From Owenia fusiformis (taxonomy: Eukaryota > Annelida > Polychaeta > Sabellida > Oweniidae), in NCBI GenBank assembly GCA_903813345.2, contig CAIIXF020000003.1, positions 12,598,931-12,662,930 on the forward strand: 64,000 nucleotides of DNA, written 5' to 3'. Below, piece by piece: positions 32,162 to 42,849 of the stretch. The notes under the pieces were generated by a model that was given only the letters and a program-made list of their open reading frames with translations, was not told where the DNA came from and did no database searches. The first letter of the stretch is position 1. Each line of letters opens with the position of its first letter. A program made the position numbers and the translations under genes.

Positions 32162-35100
32162 ATGAATCACATCGTGAACCTTTTAGGGTTGTGCTACCTT
32201 ATCTTTGGTTATGCTCAGGCGAACATAAGTGGGACCAGTCCGCCCAATGGAGCTTGCCTTTGTGTCAACGCTAGAGTCCTCAATGTGAGAGCAACTGGTG
32301 CGGTAACCCTTATATGAATTTCTTTCAAATTGATATGGAAATAATTTTACCAATTCATTTGAACTATTATCTAATTGAGCTGAAGTTGATATATTGAACT
32401 AGAATACAGTTGTGATAGTGTGTACAGTATCTTGTATGTTTTTTTTGCTTTTCAAAGAATGTTAAATTTTAGGATGTAACATTATTTCGTTCATCATGGG
32501 CGTAATTTCGACAACGGTGTCACAATTTAAGAGTAGCACTTTGAATGTAATGAAATAGAAAAGTTTAAAGTAAAAATAACTCAACGGTGGAACAACAAAT
32601 TTGTTAACAAATTCGTACTTCTCACTCACTCATGTTAAATAATCATGCTATGTGAACTTACCATCAGTTAAAATCTACTTTCGGTACAGACAGGAATATA
32701 TATTAAGTAGCTTCAAAATAAAACAAAGGACCGATTTAAATAAAACCATTGTTTAGACATGTACTGGATTCGAATCATATGTAGAGGTCGCAACGGTACT
32801 GAAAACCAGTACCGGTAACCGTCACGCTAATAACCGTACCGTTACCGAAATACCGGTAAAAAGATAAAAGATAAAATGCCAATGCGCTGCCACCCCCACT
32901 TTGTTCCTAACTCTCTCCGTACCTTCTCAAGTCTGTATGCATACATGGTGCAAGACCGATTTGAACCCATACTGATGAACTTCACGAAATAGTATGTAAC
33001 TATCTTACGAATCAAGATGTATTTTTAGTTTTAAATTAAATATATTACACATTTCAACAATTGGACAGCTATTTGTCATCAGCATCCAAGTTTATTGACT
33101 GTCTTGAGTTCTGGAAAGTAAACGGGGGAAAATATCCTGATGTGGCGAGTTTGGCTGAAACATATCATGTTATTCCTGCGTCATCCGTGTCAAGTGAACG
33201 TCAGTTCAGTGCAGCTGGCAACACAATCACTTCCAAAACGGGCACGACTTAAACCTGAGGTTGTCAATGCCTTATTGTTCGTAAATGACTATTACAAACA
33301 TAATTCAGTTTCTGGATCTGACGTTGACACTACAACTACACCGGAACTGCCAAACATAACTACAACCAAATCTGAGCCTGAGCTAGAAGCTACTACACCC
33401 GAATTGCCAAATATGGACATCTTTCCTGAACTGCCAAACATGGAAATCACACCTGGACTGCCCAAAATGGACATCTACATGTCTATGTAAATTTACGCAT
33501 CGTGAAAGTTGAAATTAAACGAAATAATTAAAAAACGACGTGTCTTTTATTTCCCCGGGGATTATCGTCGGTTAACCGGTTAATAATTTCAATACCGGTA
33601 AATGCTCAATTCCGTACCGAAACCGTATAACCGGAATTACCGTCAGCCTCTAATCATATGTCTTATATACCTAGTGACGCTACTTCCAAATAGACCCCAC
33701 TGGGGACTTGAGAAAACTATGGGCATTCATTTAAAGAATAAAAACCCGTATCATTCTATATTGAAAATTCAAAAGCATGAGTAAATGTACTAACTCGTAA
33801 ACACAATGCATGAGGGTGGAGTCTGAGTGTATTATCAGGATTGTTTAGTAAATATATGAATGCTTTAAATCCAATAAAGAATGATACAGGGTCCTTAATT
33901 GCAATTCAAATATACTATCACTCTTTCAGTTCTTTATCAAACCATAATGCGATGTAAAATTCTGCTCAGTTAATCATACCTGAACTAATGAACTGAAATA
34001 CTCTAAGCTGATTGGCTGATCATAACAAAACACTTGGCATAGAGCGTTACAACGAGAAACACTGCACTGGTGCATGTTTTACTTTTACAGAGTTTTTTTT
34101 CACCCAACGGCCAACTTATAAAATGAAATTACGAAATTGATGGGAGTAATCAATTTTACGTGAGGCAGCCATGCTGTCTGTTGTCAAATTTAGTATAATT
34201 ATGCTTTAATGTTGTTAATTACAAGCATGCGGCACGCGTCTTGCTAGGACATCTACCGGTGATTGCTTTACTTACAAGGGGAACAACCAATACTGTAACA
34301 TTGGCTCAACAAGGCATCATTTCTTCAACTTTGACTTCAATGGGAGGGTATGTACTGCAGTTTATGTGCCTCTTATCACAAATTGACGTCATGTACAAGT
34401 AAACGTTTTCATTTCTCTAAAACCCAAAGGGCAATGGTACCCCTAGACAAGTATAGATAATCAGACTATTTAATTGTTATCATGTCATCGTGTTATAAGT
34501 TTACTCGATGAAAATTCGTAAATCTTAACATTTGTTCAGACTATTTAAAATAGCTACGATATTAAATCAATGCAAATAGTTACTCGTCATGATTGATTGA
34601 ACGCTTTCACATTCACGCACATAGCCGTCAAAATGTTTTAGGACGGCTGGGCAGCAGGACAGTTTCTAACTATTGGAACAGCCGCCCAATGTAGACGCAC
34701 CCCTCCACCACGTGAGTAAAATTCATAAATCAACACATGATTATACGTCCTTCGTGTAGAAATATGAATTGAAATTATGAAATGGAAATATTACGAATTG
34801 GTACAACAGGCACAATACATATATAGAGATTATCCTATATGAGGTTCAGGATATTGGGATCATCCCGAGGCCAATATAATATATTTGCCCGAGGGCCGCA
34901 GGTCCCGAGGGAAAATATATTATATTGGCCAAGGGATAATCCCAATATCCCGAACCGACTATAGGATAATATGTTTATCCCATACCAATCTTGGTCATCT
35001 GGTTCACATTGTTCAATCGTGGAAATATTTCAGAATATTCATGTCCAGTTTTGTTTTCTTGGCCGTCGGCGGATTTTCCTGTTCTCTCAAATATTCCCAG

Positions 35101-36470
35101 ATTTATTTTCTCGAATTTTTGATTGATTAAGTGGATACTCGTTCCCCTTTTTTAAACCATCAAACAGATCCCGATTGTCTATGTTTTCTCTATTGTCTTT
35201 AAAAGTCATTACGCGAACGTTACAAATTATGAACAAATATGCGAGCGGCGATTATGACGTAGCGGGCAGATATACTATATCTGCCCGCTCTGAGCGGGAC
35301 GTAAAGCTATATCTGCCCGCTGATGAAAATATAAGTTTTTACAAACCGGCTTTATGTACCTATAACACGTCCAAGTATGGGATAAACATATTTATCCCAT
35401 ACAGTACTTGGACGTGTTACAGGTACATAAAGCCGGTTTGTAAAAACTTATATTTTCATCAGCGGGCAGATATAGCTTTACGTCCCGCTCCGAGCGGGCA
35501 GATAGAGTATATTTGCCCGCTACGTCATAATCGCCGCTCGCATATTTGTTCATAATTTGTAACGTTCGCGTAATGACTGTAAACGACAATGGAGAAAGCA
35601 CAGACAATCGGGATCTGTTTGGTGGTTTAAAAAAGGGAAGGGGCATCCACTTAATCAATCAAAAATTGCGGCCCTCGGGCAGATACATTATATTGGCCTC
35701 GGGATAATCCCAATATCCTGAACCTCATATAGGATAATCTCTATATATATTTGCAAGTGTCGTGCACAATCATGATAATAAAGTGACATCAGACTCGCAT
35801 GCTTACTTAGATCTCAAAACGTTGTTCATTGAAATCAGACGTGCTATCATTAAATGTATTATTTTGGTAGGTGGAGACTGTTCCCAAGTTGAAATTATTC
35901 CCCGTTCATCTTGGCGAGCGCGTGCCCCTCGCCGGCGAACGGCCATCAGACGCCCTCCCCCAATGCTGTTTATTCACCACACCGCGGGTGCCTTTTGTAG
36001 CGACCAGGCATCTTGTAGTCTCCAGATGAGACGGATTCAGAACTTCCATATCGATGGACGAGGTATACACATGCAACTCTATACGTGCCCCGGATTAAGA
36101 GGGAAATGTGCTCAAATCTTTTTGGTCTATATCTGCAGGAAAAAAACATTCGAAAGGTCTTATTGTGCGTTTGTTATAAACAAAAAATATTGAAAAATCT
36201 GTGATAAGACCCCTTTCCCCGTGCCATCTCGCTCATATGTCATCTGCTCATGTTTATCTTCTAGGATGGAGTGATATCGCATATAACTTCCTCATCGGAG
36301 AAGACGGCAGGGTTTACGAGGGACGTGGATGGACTACTGTCCCCGGGGCCACACGAGCTTATAACAGTCGGAGTCTCGCTTTCTGTATGCTTGGAAACTT
36401 CCAAACTAGACCTCCAAATGCAGCGGCTATATCAGCTGTGAGAAATCTGATAGCCTGCGCAAAGACTCGG
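32162..36470 (+). CDS. Secreted peptidoglycan-recognition protein with N-terminal SH3b domain (five exons, 3' incomplete)
   Basis: Exons: 32162-32297, 34226-34347, 34642-34711, 35871-36062, 36265-36470 (726 nt, 242 codons, phases consistent). Residues 1-20 form a signal peptide (LLGLCYLIFGYAQA). Residues about 30-108 resemble an SH3b domain: ACLCVNARVLNVR, TGDCFTYKG, DGWAAGQFL. The PGRP/amidase_2 domain starts at VEIIPRSSW. It shows LFIHHTAG (candidate zinc His145), the PGRP disulfide pair C152/C158, GWSDIAYNFLIGEDGRVYEG with conserved Tyr180, and LGNF. Family role: binding or cleaving bacterial peptidoglycan in innate immunity. The final exon, expected to carry the GHRD and CPG zinc-ligand motifs, was not found after 36470, so amidase activity cannot be judged. 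Translation into the intron stops at 36536. The exon 1/2 junction uses a weak donor (G|GTGCGG) chosen by phase. Confidence 0.85.
32782..33652 (+). mobile_element. Non-autonomous hAT element with 8-bp target duplication
   Basis: Perfect 8-bp direct repeats ATCATATG at 32774-32781 and 33653-33660 flank TIRs starting TAGAGG: TAGAGGTCGCAACGGTA on the left, TAGAGGCTGACGGTA inverted on the right. Subterminal sequence is rich in ACCGGTA motifs. The interior retains only the C-terminal dimerisation part of a hAT transposase. It lies in intron 1 of the PGRP gene. At 871 bp it is far shorter than an autonomous hAT. Confidence 0.93.
33061..33490 (+). pseudogene. hAT transposase C-terminal fragment, frameshifted
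   Basis: The first frame (33061-33252) reads GGKYPDVASLAETYHVIPAS then SSERQFSAAGNTITSK, the classic hAT dimerisation motif (YPxLAxxAxxxLxIPxSS...SERxFSxAG). It then hits a stop. The continuation RLKPEVVNALLFVNDYY is in another frame (within 33140-33490), so an indel near 33232 breaks the gene. The second frame ends in a peculiar PELPNM/PGLPKM repeat tail. N-terminal and catalytic regions are absent. Confidence 0.85.
34819..35748. mobile_element. 930-bp foldback (palindromic) element
   Basis: The ends ATATATAGAGATTATCCTAT and their inverse extend as near-perfect TIRs for at least 85 bp (to GCCCGAGGGCCGCA). The core 35204-35578 is an almost perfect palindrome centred near 35390 (GGGATAAACATATTTATCCC). 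Intermediate segments (GATTGATTAAGTGGAT, AAACAGATCCCGATTGTCT) are also mirrored. The left arm has about 200 extra bp (around 34905-35113) that includes a second inverted copy of the end. Coding capacity is absent. It lies in PGRP intron 3, between exons 34642-34711 and 35871-36062. Confidence 0.88.
36085..36225. repeat. Partial relative of the MITE at 42598-42849
   Basis: Shares GATTAAGAGG, AAATGTGCT, TTTTTGGTCTATAT, ATATTGAAAAAATCTGTGAT-type words and GATAAGACCCC with 42660-42840, same order. It occupies the PGRP intron between 36062 and 36265. Confidence 0.65.
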
Positions 36471-36725
36471 GTATTGTGTATATTTTTTGCTATATATTTG
36501 TGTGCAAACCAAACCAAAAATTTGTTGGACGTCTAAAAGAACTGGTAGCACACTATCGACATTTGACCTAATAATAATGTACTTACATATCGGTTCCCTA
36601 ACAATTCTTATTATAACCGTTTAATAAACTTCCGGCTTTTAGGCTGAATTATATCTGTCATTAGCAGAGGTGAAAATATTACTAAAAAACTAAAATCCCT
36701 GTTTCACAATTTGGAGTACACAATG

Positions 36726-37096
36726 CAGGCCTGTCAACTTGGGAACACCTAACATGAGTGACTTGGAAATGTTGAACACCTCCCCTCAAAATGTGGACAC
36801 CTTGGTCCAAATGTGGGGGGTAGGTACGAAAAATTTCGAACGGAATGCGTGACATATACGTAATTCGCGTGAAAAGTCCGAACGAAATGCGGACGTTTTT
36901 TTCCGGCGTTCGTATTTTTGCTGTGTAGACGATCTTTTTTAGAAATTTTTCTACAGAAATATTTTTGCTTGACAATTACCAGGTAAAATGCGTATTTGCG
37001 TGACATTTTCTGTCACGCAAAAATAACTGGCGTGACTTCAAATTCTTCAGCAAATGCGTGACAAATACGCAAATTCCGGGACAGTTGACAGGCCTG
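36726..37096. mobile_element. hAT-like MITE with 7-bp flanking repeat
   Basis: CAGGCCTGTCAACT and its exact inverse bound 371 bp. CACAATG occurs immediately outside both ends (36719-36725 and 37097-37103). CAGG-type ends with a 7-8-bp duplication fit hAT. The interior has repeated GCGTGACA words. Related degenerate sequence at 13705-13950. Confidence 0.8.
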
Positions 37097-37308
37097 CACA
37101 ATGCGACAGAAAATAATATAAAATGATTTGATTTATTTTTGTGAGATATTGAGGTTATTTTTATCATCAATACAAAAAAATGTAATCAGTACATCGGCGA
37201 TATGTAGTGTTTTTCAAACATTAATAAGATACACGGTACAAATGAATATTAGAATAACAAATGCTTAAACCTGCACATCGCTCCAAAACGCAATCTTGGG
37301 TTGTTTCG

Positions 37309-37503
37309 GGGGTGAACTTTATCATTTTAAGCTTAATGAAAGATTATAGAATGATGAACAAATGGGGCAAATCTTGTGTAGAAATACTTACGGTAAATGT
37401 GTCATTTCAAAGATTTTTCATTGAATTTGCTTCGATCGGAGCCGGCGATATGATTTTGGAAAGGTTTCTAAATGAAGAACGTGACGTCACTTCCGAATCA
37501 TAG
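37309..37503 (+). CDS. Conserved ORF of the TTAA element, copy 2
   Basis: The frame continues upstream to 37261 through the TIR. The shared part reads VNFIILSLMKDYRMMNKWGK and on to EERDVTSES. It differs from copy 1 at two residues. No domain recognised. The upstream extension uses TIR sequence, so the true start, if translated at all, is unknown. Confidence 0.3.
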   Translation, partial: GVNFIILSLMKDYRMMNKWGKSCVEILTVNVSFQRFFIEFASIGAGDMILERFLNEERDVTSES

Positions 37504-37547
37504 CATTCAAAATAAGTAGCGTGTTTACTTGCTTCCACCATTCATAA

Positions 37548-37618
37548 TAATACGGTGGTGTAGCGGTAGAATCATCGCTGAGCACGCGGGAGGCCTGGGT
37601 TCGAATCCCGCATTCGCC
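37548..37618 (+). tRNA. tRNA-like gene, Gly-type body with AGC anticodon, inside mobile element
   Basis: Matches copy 1 at about 61 of 71 positions. A box TGGTGTAGCGG, B box GGTTCGAATCC. The anticodon loop TGAGCAC (37579-37585) has anticodon AGC at 37581-37583. A T-run follows at about 37625. The top pair of the anticodon stem and much of the acceptor stem are mispaired. The internal Pol III promoter is intact, but use in translation is doubtful. Confidence 0.6.
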
Positions 37619-38324
37619 TTCTTATTTTTTTTAACTAAATGATTGTTCTTTGATATTACGAAGAAAAAACAATTTTTATTTACATAAACTTTATATTAGA
37701 GCTTGAAAATGTAAAAACAATATATGTCAACATATTGCGTTTTGGAGCGATGTGCAGATTTAAATTATGCTAGTTTTTTACAAAATGGGTCTCAATATAT
37801 TTTGATATATGGGCTGTTGTTCCGCGGTGAACATTGCCAATAAAGGAGGGCCTATTGTTATTCCTTGACTAATTGCGACTACAGCTAAAACTCTATTTCT
37901 CATAGTTAGATATTGCCCAGTTGCTTATGAAACAACCATCAAGACTTGGTCGAATGCATAAAGTCATTGAGAAAAATTGTTTTTATTGGGTTCCTAAAAT
38001 CTGATAATATCCACAACAACAAAAAATTATAGTAAATTTTTACATGATGATAATCTGTTTTATTGTCCATTTGCTTAGAATAACGGTAGATGTGTCTTAT
38101 AAAAGGTATAAAACCTCGAATCAAAATATTTACATTTTTGACCCTCTGTGATGAAAGACATTTTTCAACCCGACAGCCGGAAGTTTTTTCAGCAAATGGT
38201 ATTTAAAAAATATCAGGACATGTGCTCCTCCTTAAATATTGCTCCAAATGTTGCTGCGCTAGTGTGCTACGGATCCTTCATATTTGGAAGTCATACCTTA
38301 CAAGTCGATTCCTCAACATAATGT

Positions 38325-38779
38325 ACATTTTATCAATCATTACAATTTATATTATATGTATATTTTATCAATCATTACAATTTCTATTATATGCACATGT
38401 TATCAATCATTACAATTTCTATTATATGTACATTTTATCAATCATTACACTTTCTATTATATGTACATGTTATCAATCATTACAATTTCTATTATATGTA
38501 CATGTTATCAATCATTACAATTTCTATTATATGTACATTTTATCAATCATTACAATTTCTATTATATGTACATTTTATCAATCATTACAATTTTTATTAT
38601 ATGTACATTTTATCAATCATTACAATTTCTATTATATGTACATGTTATCAATCATTACAATTTCTATTATATGTACATTTTATCAATCATTACAATTTCT
38701 ATTATATGTACATGTTATCAATCATTACAATTTCTATTATATGTACATGTTATCATTATCAATCATTACAATTTCTATT
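38325..38779 (+). repeat. 35-bp tandem satellite, about 13 copies
   Basis: The unit is TTATCAATCATTACAATTTC plus TATTATATGTACATG, with exact 35-bp spacing (TATCAATCAT at 38331, 38366, 38401 and onward). Two unit types differ at CATTTT/CATGTT. Since 35 is not divisible by three, all three + frames are open and repeat every 105 bp (YMYMLSIITISIICTFYQSL). These ORFs are artefacts. Confidence 0.95.
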
Positions 38780-39757
38780 CACTTTTGAGTGATTTTACAA
38801 TATTTTTTTCTTATTTTCATGTTACTCAGAATACCTTTTAAATATTTTCACAATGATGCACTTATTAAAACTGTCTGGTGTTATCAATATATATATAGAC
38901 TTTTTAATTTAGAGAATACGCATATAGAAAAAAAATGTTCTGACTCTCGGAAATACCATAAGACGGCCACGTTTTCCTCTCAATTTTAGGGACGGTTGGC
39001 AAACAATTTTGAAATGTTTGGACATAGGGACGCTGGATGTACTGCCTGTCCAGGTAATCGGTTCTACCCAATTGTCCAGTCTTGGCCTGAATATAGCCGT
39101 CAACAGCTTGTAAAACCATGTTAGATTCTATTTGGGAAATAAAATTTTGCCGTGTCTGATATGCGTATTTGTGTCCAATAATAGATCAGTCCTATATATT
39201 GTAAATACTTCGGCAAAAACAGCTTAAAGTGCCTCTTCTAGGATCTTTGATTGCTTTATAATTAGGGTAAATATAGAACGGGGAAATAACACATCAGAAA
39301 CATAAGATGAATTACAAGATGTCTTTATAATGGTCTGGATGTGCTATTTATCATCGCAAAAGAGGTATGCTATAAACAATTCCAAGCCTGCGAGGAATAT
39401 TACAATCATCGTCCGATCCAAAATCCAGGGTCTTCGGTTCAAATGATAGAAACCCATATACATATACTTAGTTACTCTTTAATATAATATTTTACAGGTC
39501 TTTTACATTGCCATATTCATAATAGTTGATATAACTTCCAAATTTTCATTTTATTTTAAAGATACCTCTTACCAAGACCTCAGATAAGCCGAACCCCTTG
39601 GCCAAAAATATTTTAAATTCATGCTATTTTTCATATTTTTCATCATTCTGGGCACTTTTTCAGTGATTTTGTCCATTTTTGGGCAAGAACTGTCAAATGT
39701 GAACCCCTAGATGTTTTAAAAAGTGATCTCCTCGGCAAGAGCTGGCTACGGGCCTCT

Positions 39758-41720
39758 TAGGGGAACATGGGGCAAAACGGCCCAGCGGGGCGAAAAAGCC
39801 CATCGAAATATATTTTGACTTTAAAAATGGTTCCTTAAAAGTTCTTTAACCTAGCAGCGTCTTGCCTTACGCAGGGGGTAATTCTACCTTTCACTCTTTT
39901 TTGCAAATTACCCCTCCAACAAGAATCTCTAAAAATCCGACAACAATAGTATATCGTTTTGAATAACTATTTGTCATAGAGTAGGCATATTTATTCTTTA
40001 TCTGTCACCAGCTTTTAATATTAGGTAAATTAAAATGACGTGTATTTGAATTCACGTGTCTGTGGGGCAAAACGGCCCACAAAGGTTACGTAAGTTTCAA
40101 AATTCTTAATGTATGAGAACTATTGATTTTCAATTATAACGATTTTAACATGGTTTGTACATGTATCTTCTTTCCTTCCGACACTTGTCGTAACTAGAAT
40201 TATGGTAGGAATTAAGAATACTTTGATAATAATTTTGTAGGTGGGTCGTATTATTTTTGACCACAAAAAAATCTCAAAAGATAGTCATCAAATATAAAAC
40301 ACTCGAAAAAGGTAAACCACAACCCATTGATAAAGTCGAACATCCGAAAGTACGCGATGATTGAAAGATAAGAAAATAAAATACCCGTAGCAGACGTAGC
40401 TATACATGGGGTAGATCATGAGAATGTGTATGTATACCTATAGGCCAATGTTTTGGTGTAGCATGGCACACCGTAGCAGGATCTTGGAACCAACAAGGGG
40501 GGGGGGGCAAAGTTCTGGTCTGAGAAAAAATTTAGGATCCCTAAAACCAAAAAGTGGGCCTAAATTTTGAAATTTTGAGGCCCATTTTTCAAAATTTGGC
40601 CTTAATGAAAAAATAAGGCCTTAGAAGGCCCATTTATAACCAAAAAGGCCCACTTTTTGGGGCCATAAGGCTTTTTTTGGACCCATTTTTTGGGCCCATC
40701 CAAAGGGGGGGGGAGGAAAAATAGGTCCGCCAGTGCTGTAGGGTCCATCCTAGCTAGGTATATCTACGTCTGCTACGGGTATTTTATTGAAAAAATAACA
40801 CATGATAGTATGTTTACTACGCCAACTACGCTTGCTACACCAAAACATGAGCCTATGAGGTATGCATAAGGGAACATGGGGCAAAGCGGCCCAAAAAATT
40901 TAATTTTAAGTTGTTCTGTACGGGGTATTTTCGTATCTGTCAATCATCGCGCACTTTGATGTTCCACTTTATTAATGGTTTGTGGTTTACATTTTTCGAG
41001 TGTTTTATACTTTCCTAGGACTATCTTCTGTGATTTTTCAGTGGTCAAAAATATTGTCGAGAGTGGGGCAAAACGGCCCATGGGTGGGGCAAAACGGCCC
41101 ACCCTCTGTTACATGGGTTTTGAAACCAAAATTAATCAATTACAAGACTCGTCCACAAACATCTTATCTCAGACGTTCAAACCTTTGACAGATTAAGTAT
41201 TCTTAACCCCTACCATAATTCTAGTCATTCGATATGTGTCGGAAGGAAATAAGGCACAAGCCAGATGTTAAAATTCTTACATTTGAAAACCAATTGTTCT
41301 TGCACAATAAGATTTTTGTATGTTATAACATGTGTGGGCCGTTTTGCCCCAAAGACATGTGAATTTTCAAATAGACGTCATTTTAATTTGCCTAATATTT
41401 GAAGCTCGGAATTTTTACAAATAAAGAATAAATGTGCACACTCTATGTAAAATGTTAAATCAAAACGATATTCTATTGTTGCCGGATTTTTTAGAGATTC
41501 TCGTGAGAGGGGTAATTTCCAAAAAAGAGGGTGAAAAGTAGAATTACCTCTTACGTAAAGCGAGACGCTGCTTGCCCGGGTTAAAAATGGACGGTCGAGA
41601 AGGTGGCAGATATTTCAAAATTCGATTTTGTGACTTTTGAAGAACCATCTTTTTATAGTTCAAAAGATATTTCGATGGGCCACTTTGCCCCAGAGGGCCG
41701 TTTTGCCCCATGTTCCCCTA
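39758..41720. mobile_element. TIR element with GGGGAACATGGGGCAAAACG ends
   Basis: Terminal 26 bp are exact inverses, starting TAGGGGAACATGGGGCAAAA. The arms stay inverted-homologous for several hundred bp (GGCCGTTTTGCCCC, GATTCTC, ATTTTAATTTGCCTAATATT), so it is a large foldback of 1963 bp. The phrase GTGGGGCAAAACGGCCCA recurs inside, and an inner partial end (GGGAACATGGGGCAAAGCGG) is at about 40872. It is interrupted by a nested element at 40378-40790. No transposase recognised. Confidence 0.82.
40378..40790. mobile_element. Nested inverted-repeat element inside 39758-41720
   Basis: AAAATACCCGTAGCAGACGT near 40377 and the inverse ACGTCTGCTACGGGTATTTT near 40766 are TIRs. The interior has poly-G tracts and GGCCCATTTTT-type low-complexity repeats. 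Similar GTAGCAGG/CGTAG words and an AATCATAGTATGTTGATTACG segment recur outside, at 41730-41830. Confidence 0.7.
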
Positions 41721-42200
41721 CACACTGTAGTGTAGTGTCCACCGTAGGTTTAGCTTCGTTTGCTATCGTCTTTTATTGAAAATAACCAAATCATAGTATG
41801 TTGATTACGCCAAATATGCATACCATGGAGAGGTATACATACAGACTGTCGATGTTAGACCAGGTATAGCTACGTGTACTACATGAATCTACAACCTCAT
41901 TGCTTAGTATTGAGATGGAGTAAGATCAGGAGTAAGTGTACACATGAGAATTTATCAAGGCCTTCACATTGAAATATCACTGTTTGAGAGAATGGCATGT
42001 GGGTAATACGAATACTGCACTCGTATTTACATTTCAAATTATTCGTGTGTGTGATACGAATGATACACTTGTATTTGCATTTTTAAAAAAGTTTGTACGT
42101 GTAGTTGTGCATGGCACAAGAACCGTTTCGATCCTGTGCATACTATTCATACTGCAGATTTTACTAACTACTCTTATAAAACTCGCAGACACTCTATAGT

Positions 42201-42520
42201 CTAACATGGTGAGGATGGTACGAGGCCCCTCCTGGTTTAAATCAATTCTTGTGCATATTTATGATTAAAAATGAGCAAATATTATGTTTATATGCACTGT
42301 TGGTCGATGTGTTAAGATTTGGGTAGCCCTTGCACTTGCAGATATCTTGACTAAATTAGTGTCTCCTTTATATTTAACATGGCGAGGATGGTACCAGACC
42401 CCTCTCGGTTTAAATCAATTCTTATGCATATTTATCAATAAAAATGAACATATATTATGTTTATATATGTACTATATATAGTAGTATATATTGTAGTATT
42501 GGTCAATGTGTTACATTTCT
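42201..42520. repeat. Two units of a ~170-bp repeat, inverted relative to 44710-45415
   Basis: Units begin AACATGGYGAGGATGGTAC at 42203 and 42374. They share ATGAGCAAATATTATGTTTA and GGTCGATGTGTTA with the complement of the 44710-45415 array. The two sets face each other across about 2.2 kb. Confidence 0.8.
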
Positions 42521-42597
42521 TGTATTCATCGATCATACTTATATGAAATAATCAAAAAAAGTTCTTTTATCAGATAAAGTGAACGAAAATATAATTG

Positions 42598-42849
42598 AAC
42601 CTGGCCATGGGAAAACCGGTCTTATCACAAAAATTAAAATTGTGCTACAGAGCCAAAAATGTGCCCACGATTAAGAGGAAAATGTGCTAAGTTCAGATCC
42701 GATTTTTTGGTCTATATATGCAAGGAAAAATTGTTAAGACATAAGCCATGGCTCATTTGAAAGGTTTCTTTGTGCTTTTTAAGATAAACAAAAAATCAGA
42801 ATATTGAAAAAATCTGTGATAAGACCCCCTTTCCTGTGGCCTGGCTCAA
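42598..42849. mobile_element. ~250-bp MITE
   Basis: The ends TGAACCTGGCCATGGGAAAA and (inverted) TGAGCCAGGCCACAGGAAAG continue into GGTCTTATCACA on both sides. A partial copy is at 36085-36225. Confidence 0.65.

Larger units (their letters stand above)
37269..37759 (+). mobile_element. TTAA-flanked TIR element carrying a tRNA-like gene and a conserved ORF, copy 2
   Basis: Bounded by TTAA at 37265-37268 and 37760-37763. TIRs: ACCTGCACATCGCTCCAAAA on the left, ATCTGCACATCGCTCCAAAA inverted on the right, both continuing CGCAAT. It contains the ORF to 37503 and the tRNA-like gene at 37548-37618. More intact than copy 1 at 28744-29227, and in the opposite orientation. Confidence 0.8.

Noticed and set aside
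35175-35658. Two ORFs sharing MNKYASGDYDVAG and SARSERDVKLYLPADENISF on opposite strands
   Set aside because: They are the two arms of the 930-bp foldback read in mirror image, not genes.
38222-38841. Three overlapping 130-190-codon ORFs
   Set aside because: They are a by-product of the 35-bp satellite, which gives the same peptide in three frames.
40975-41196. ORFs with VGQNGPWVGQNGP / GAKRPMGGAKRP
   Set aside because: Translation of the repeated GTGGGGCAAAACGGCCCA motif of the TIR element.
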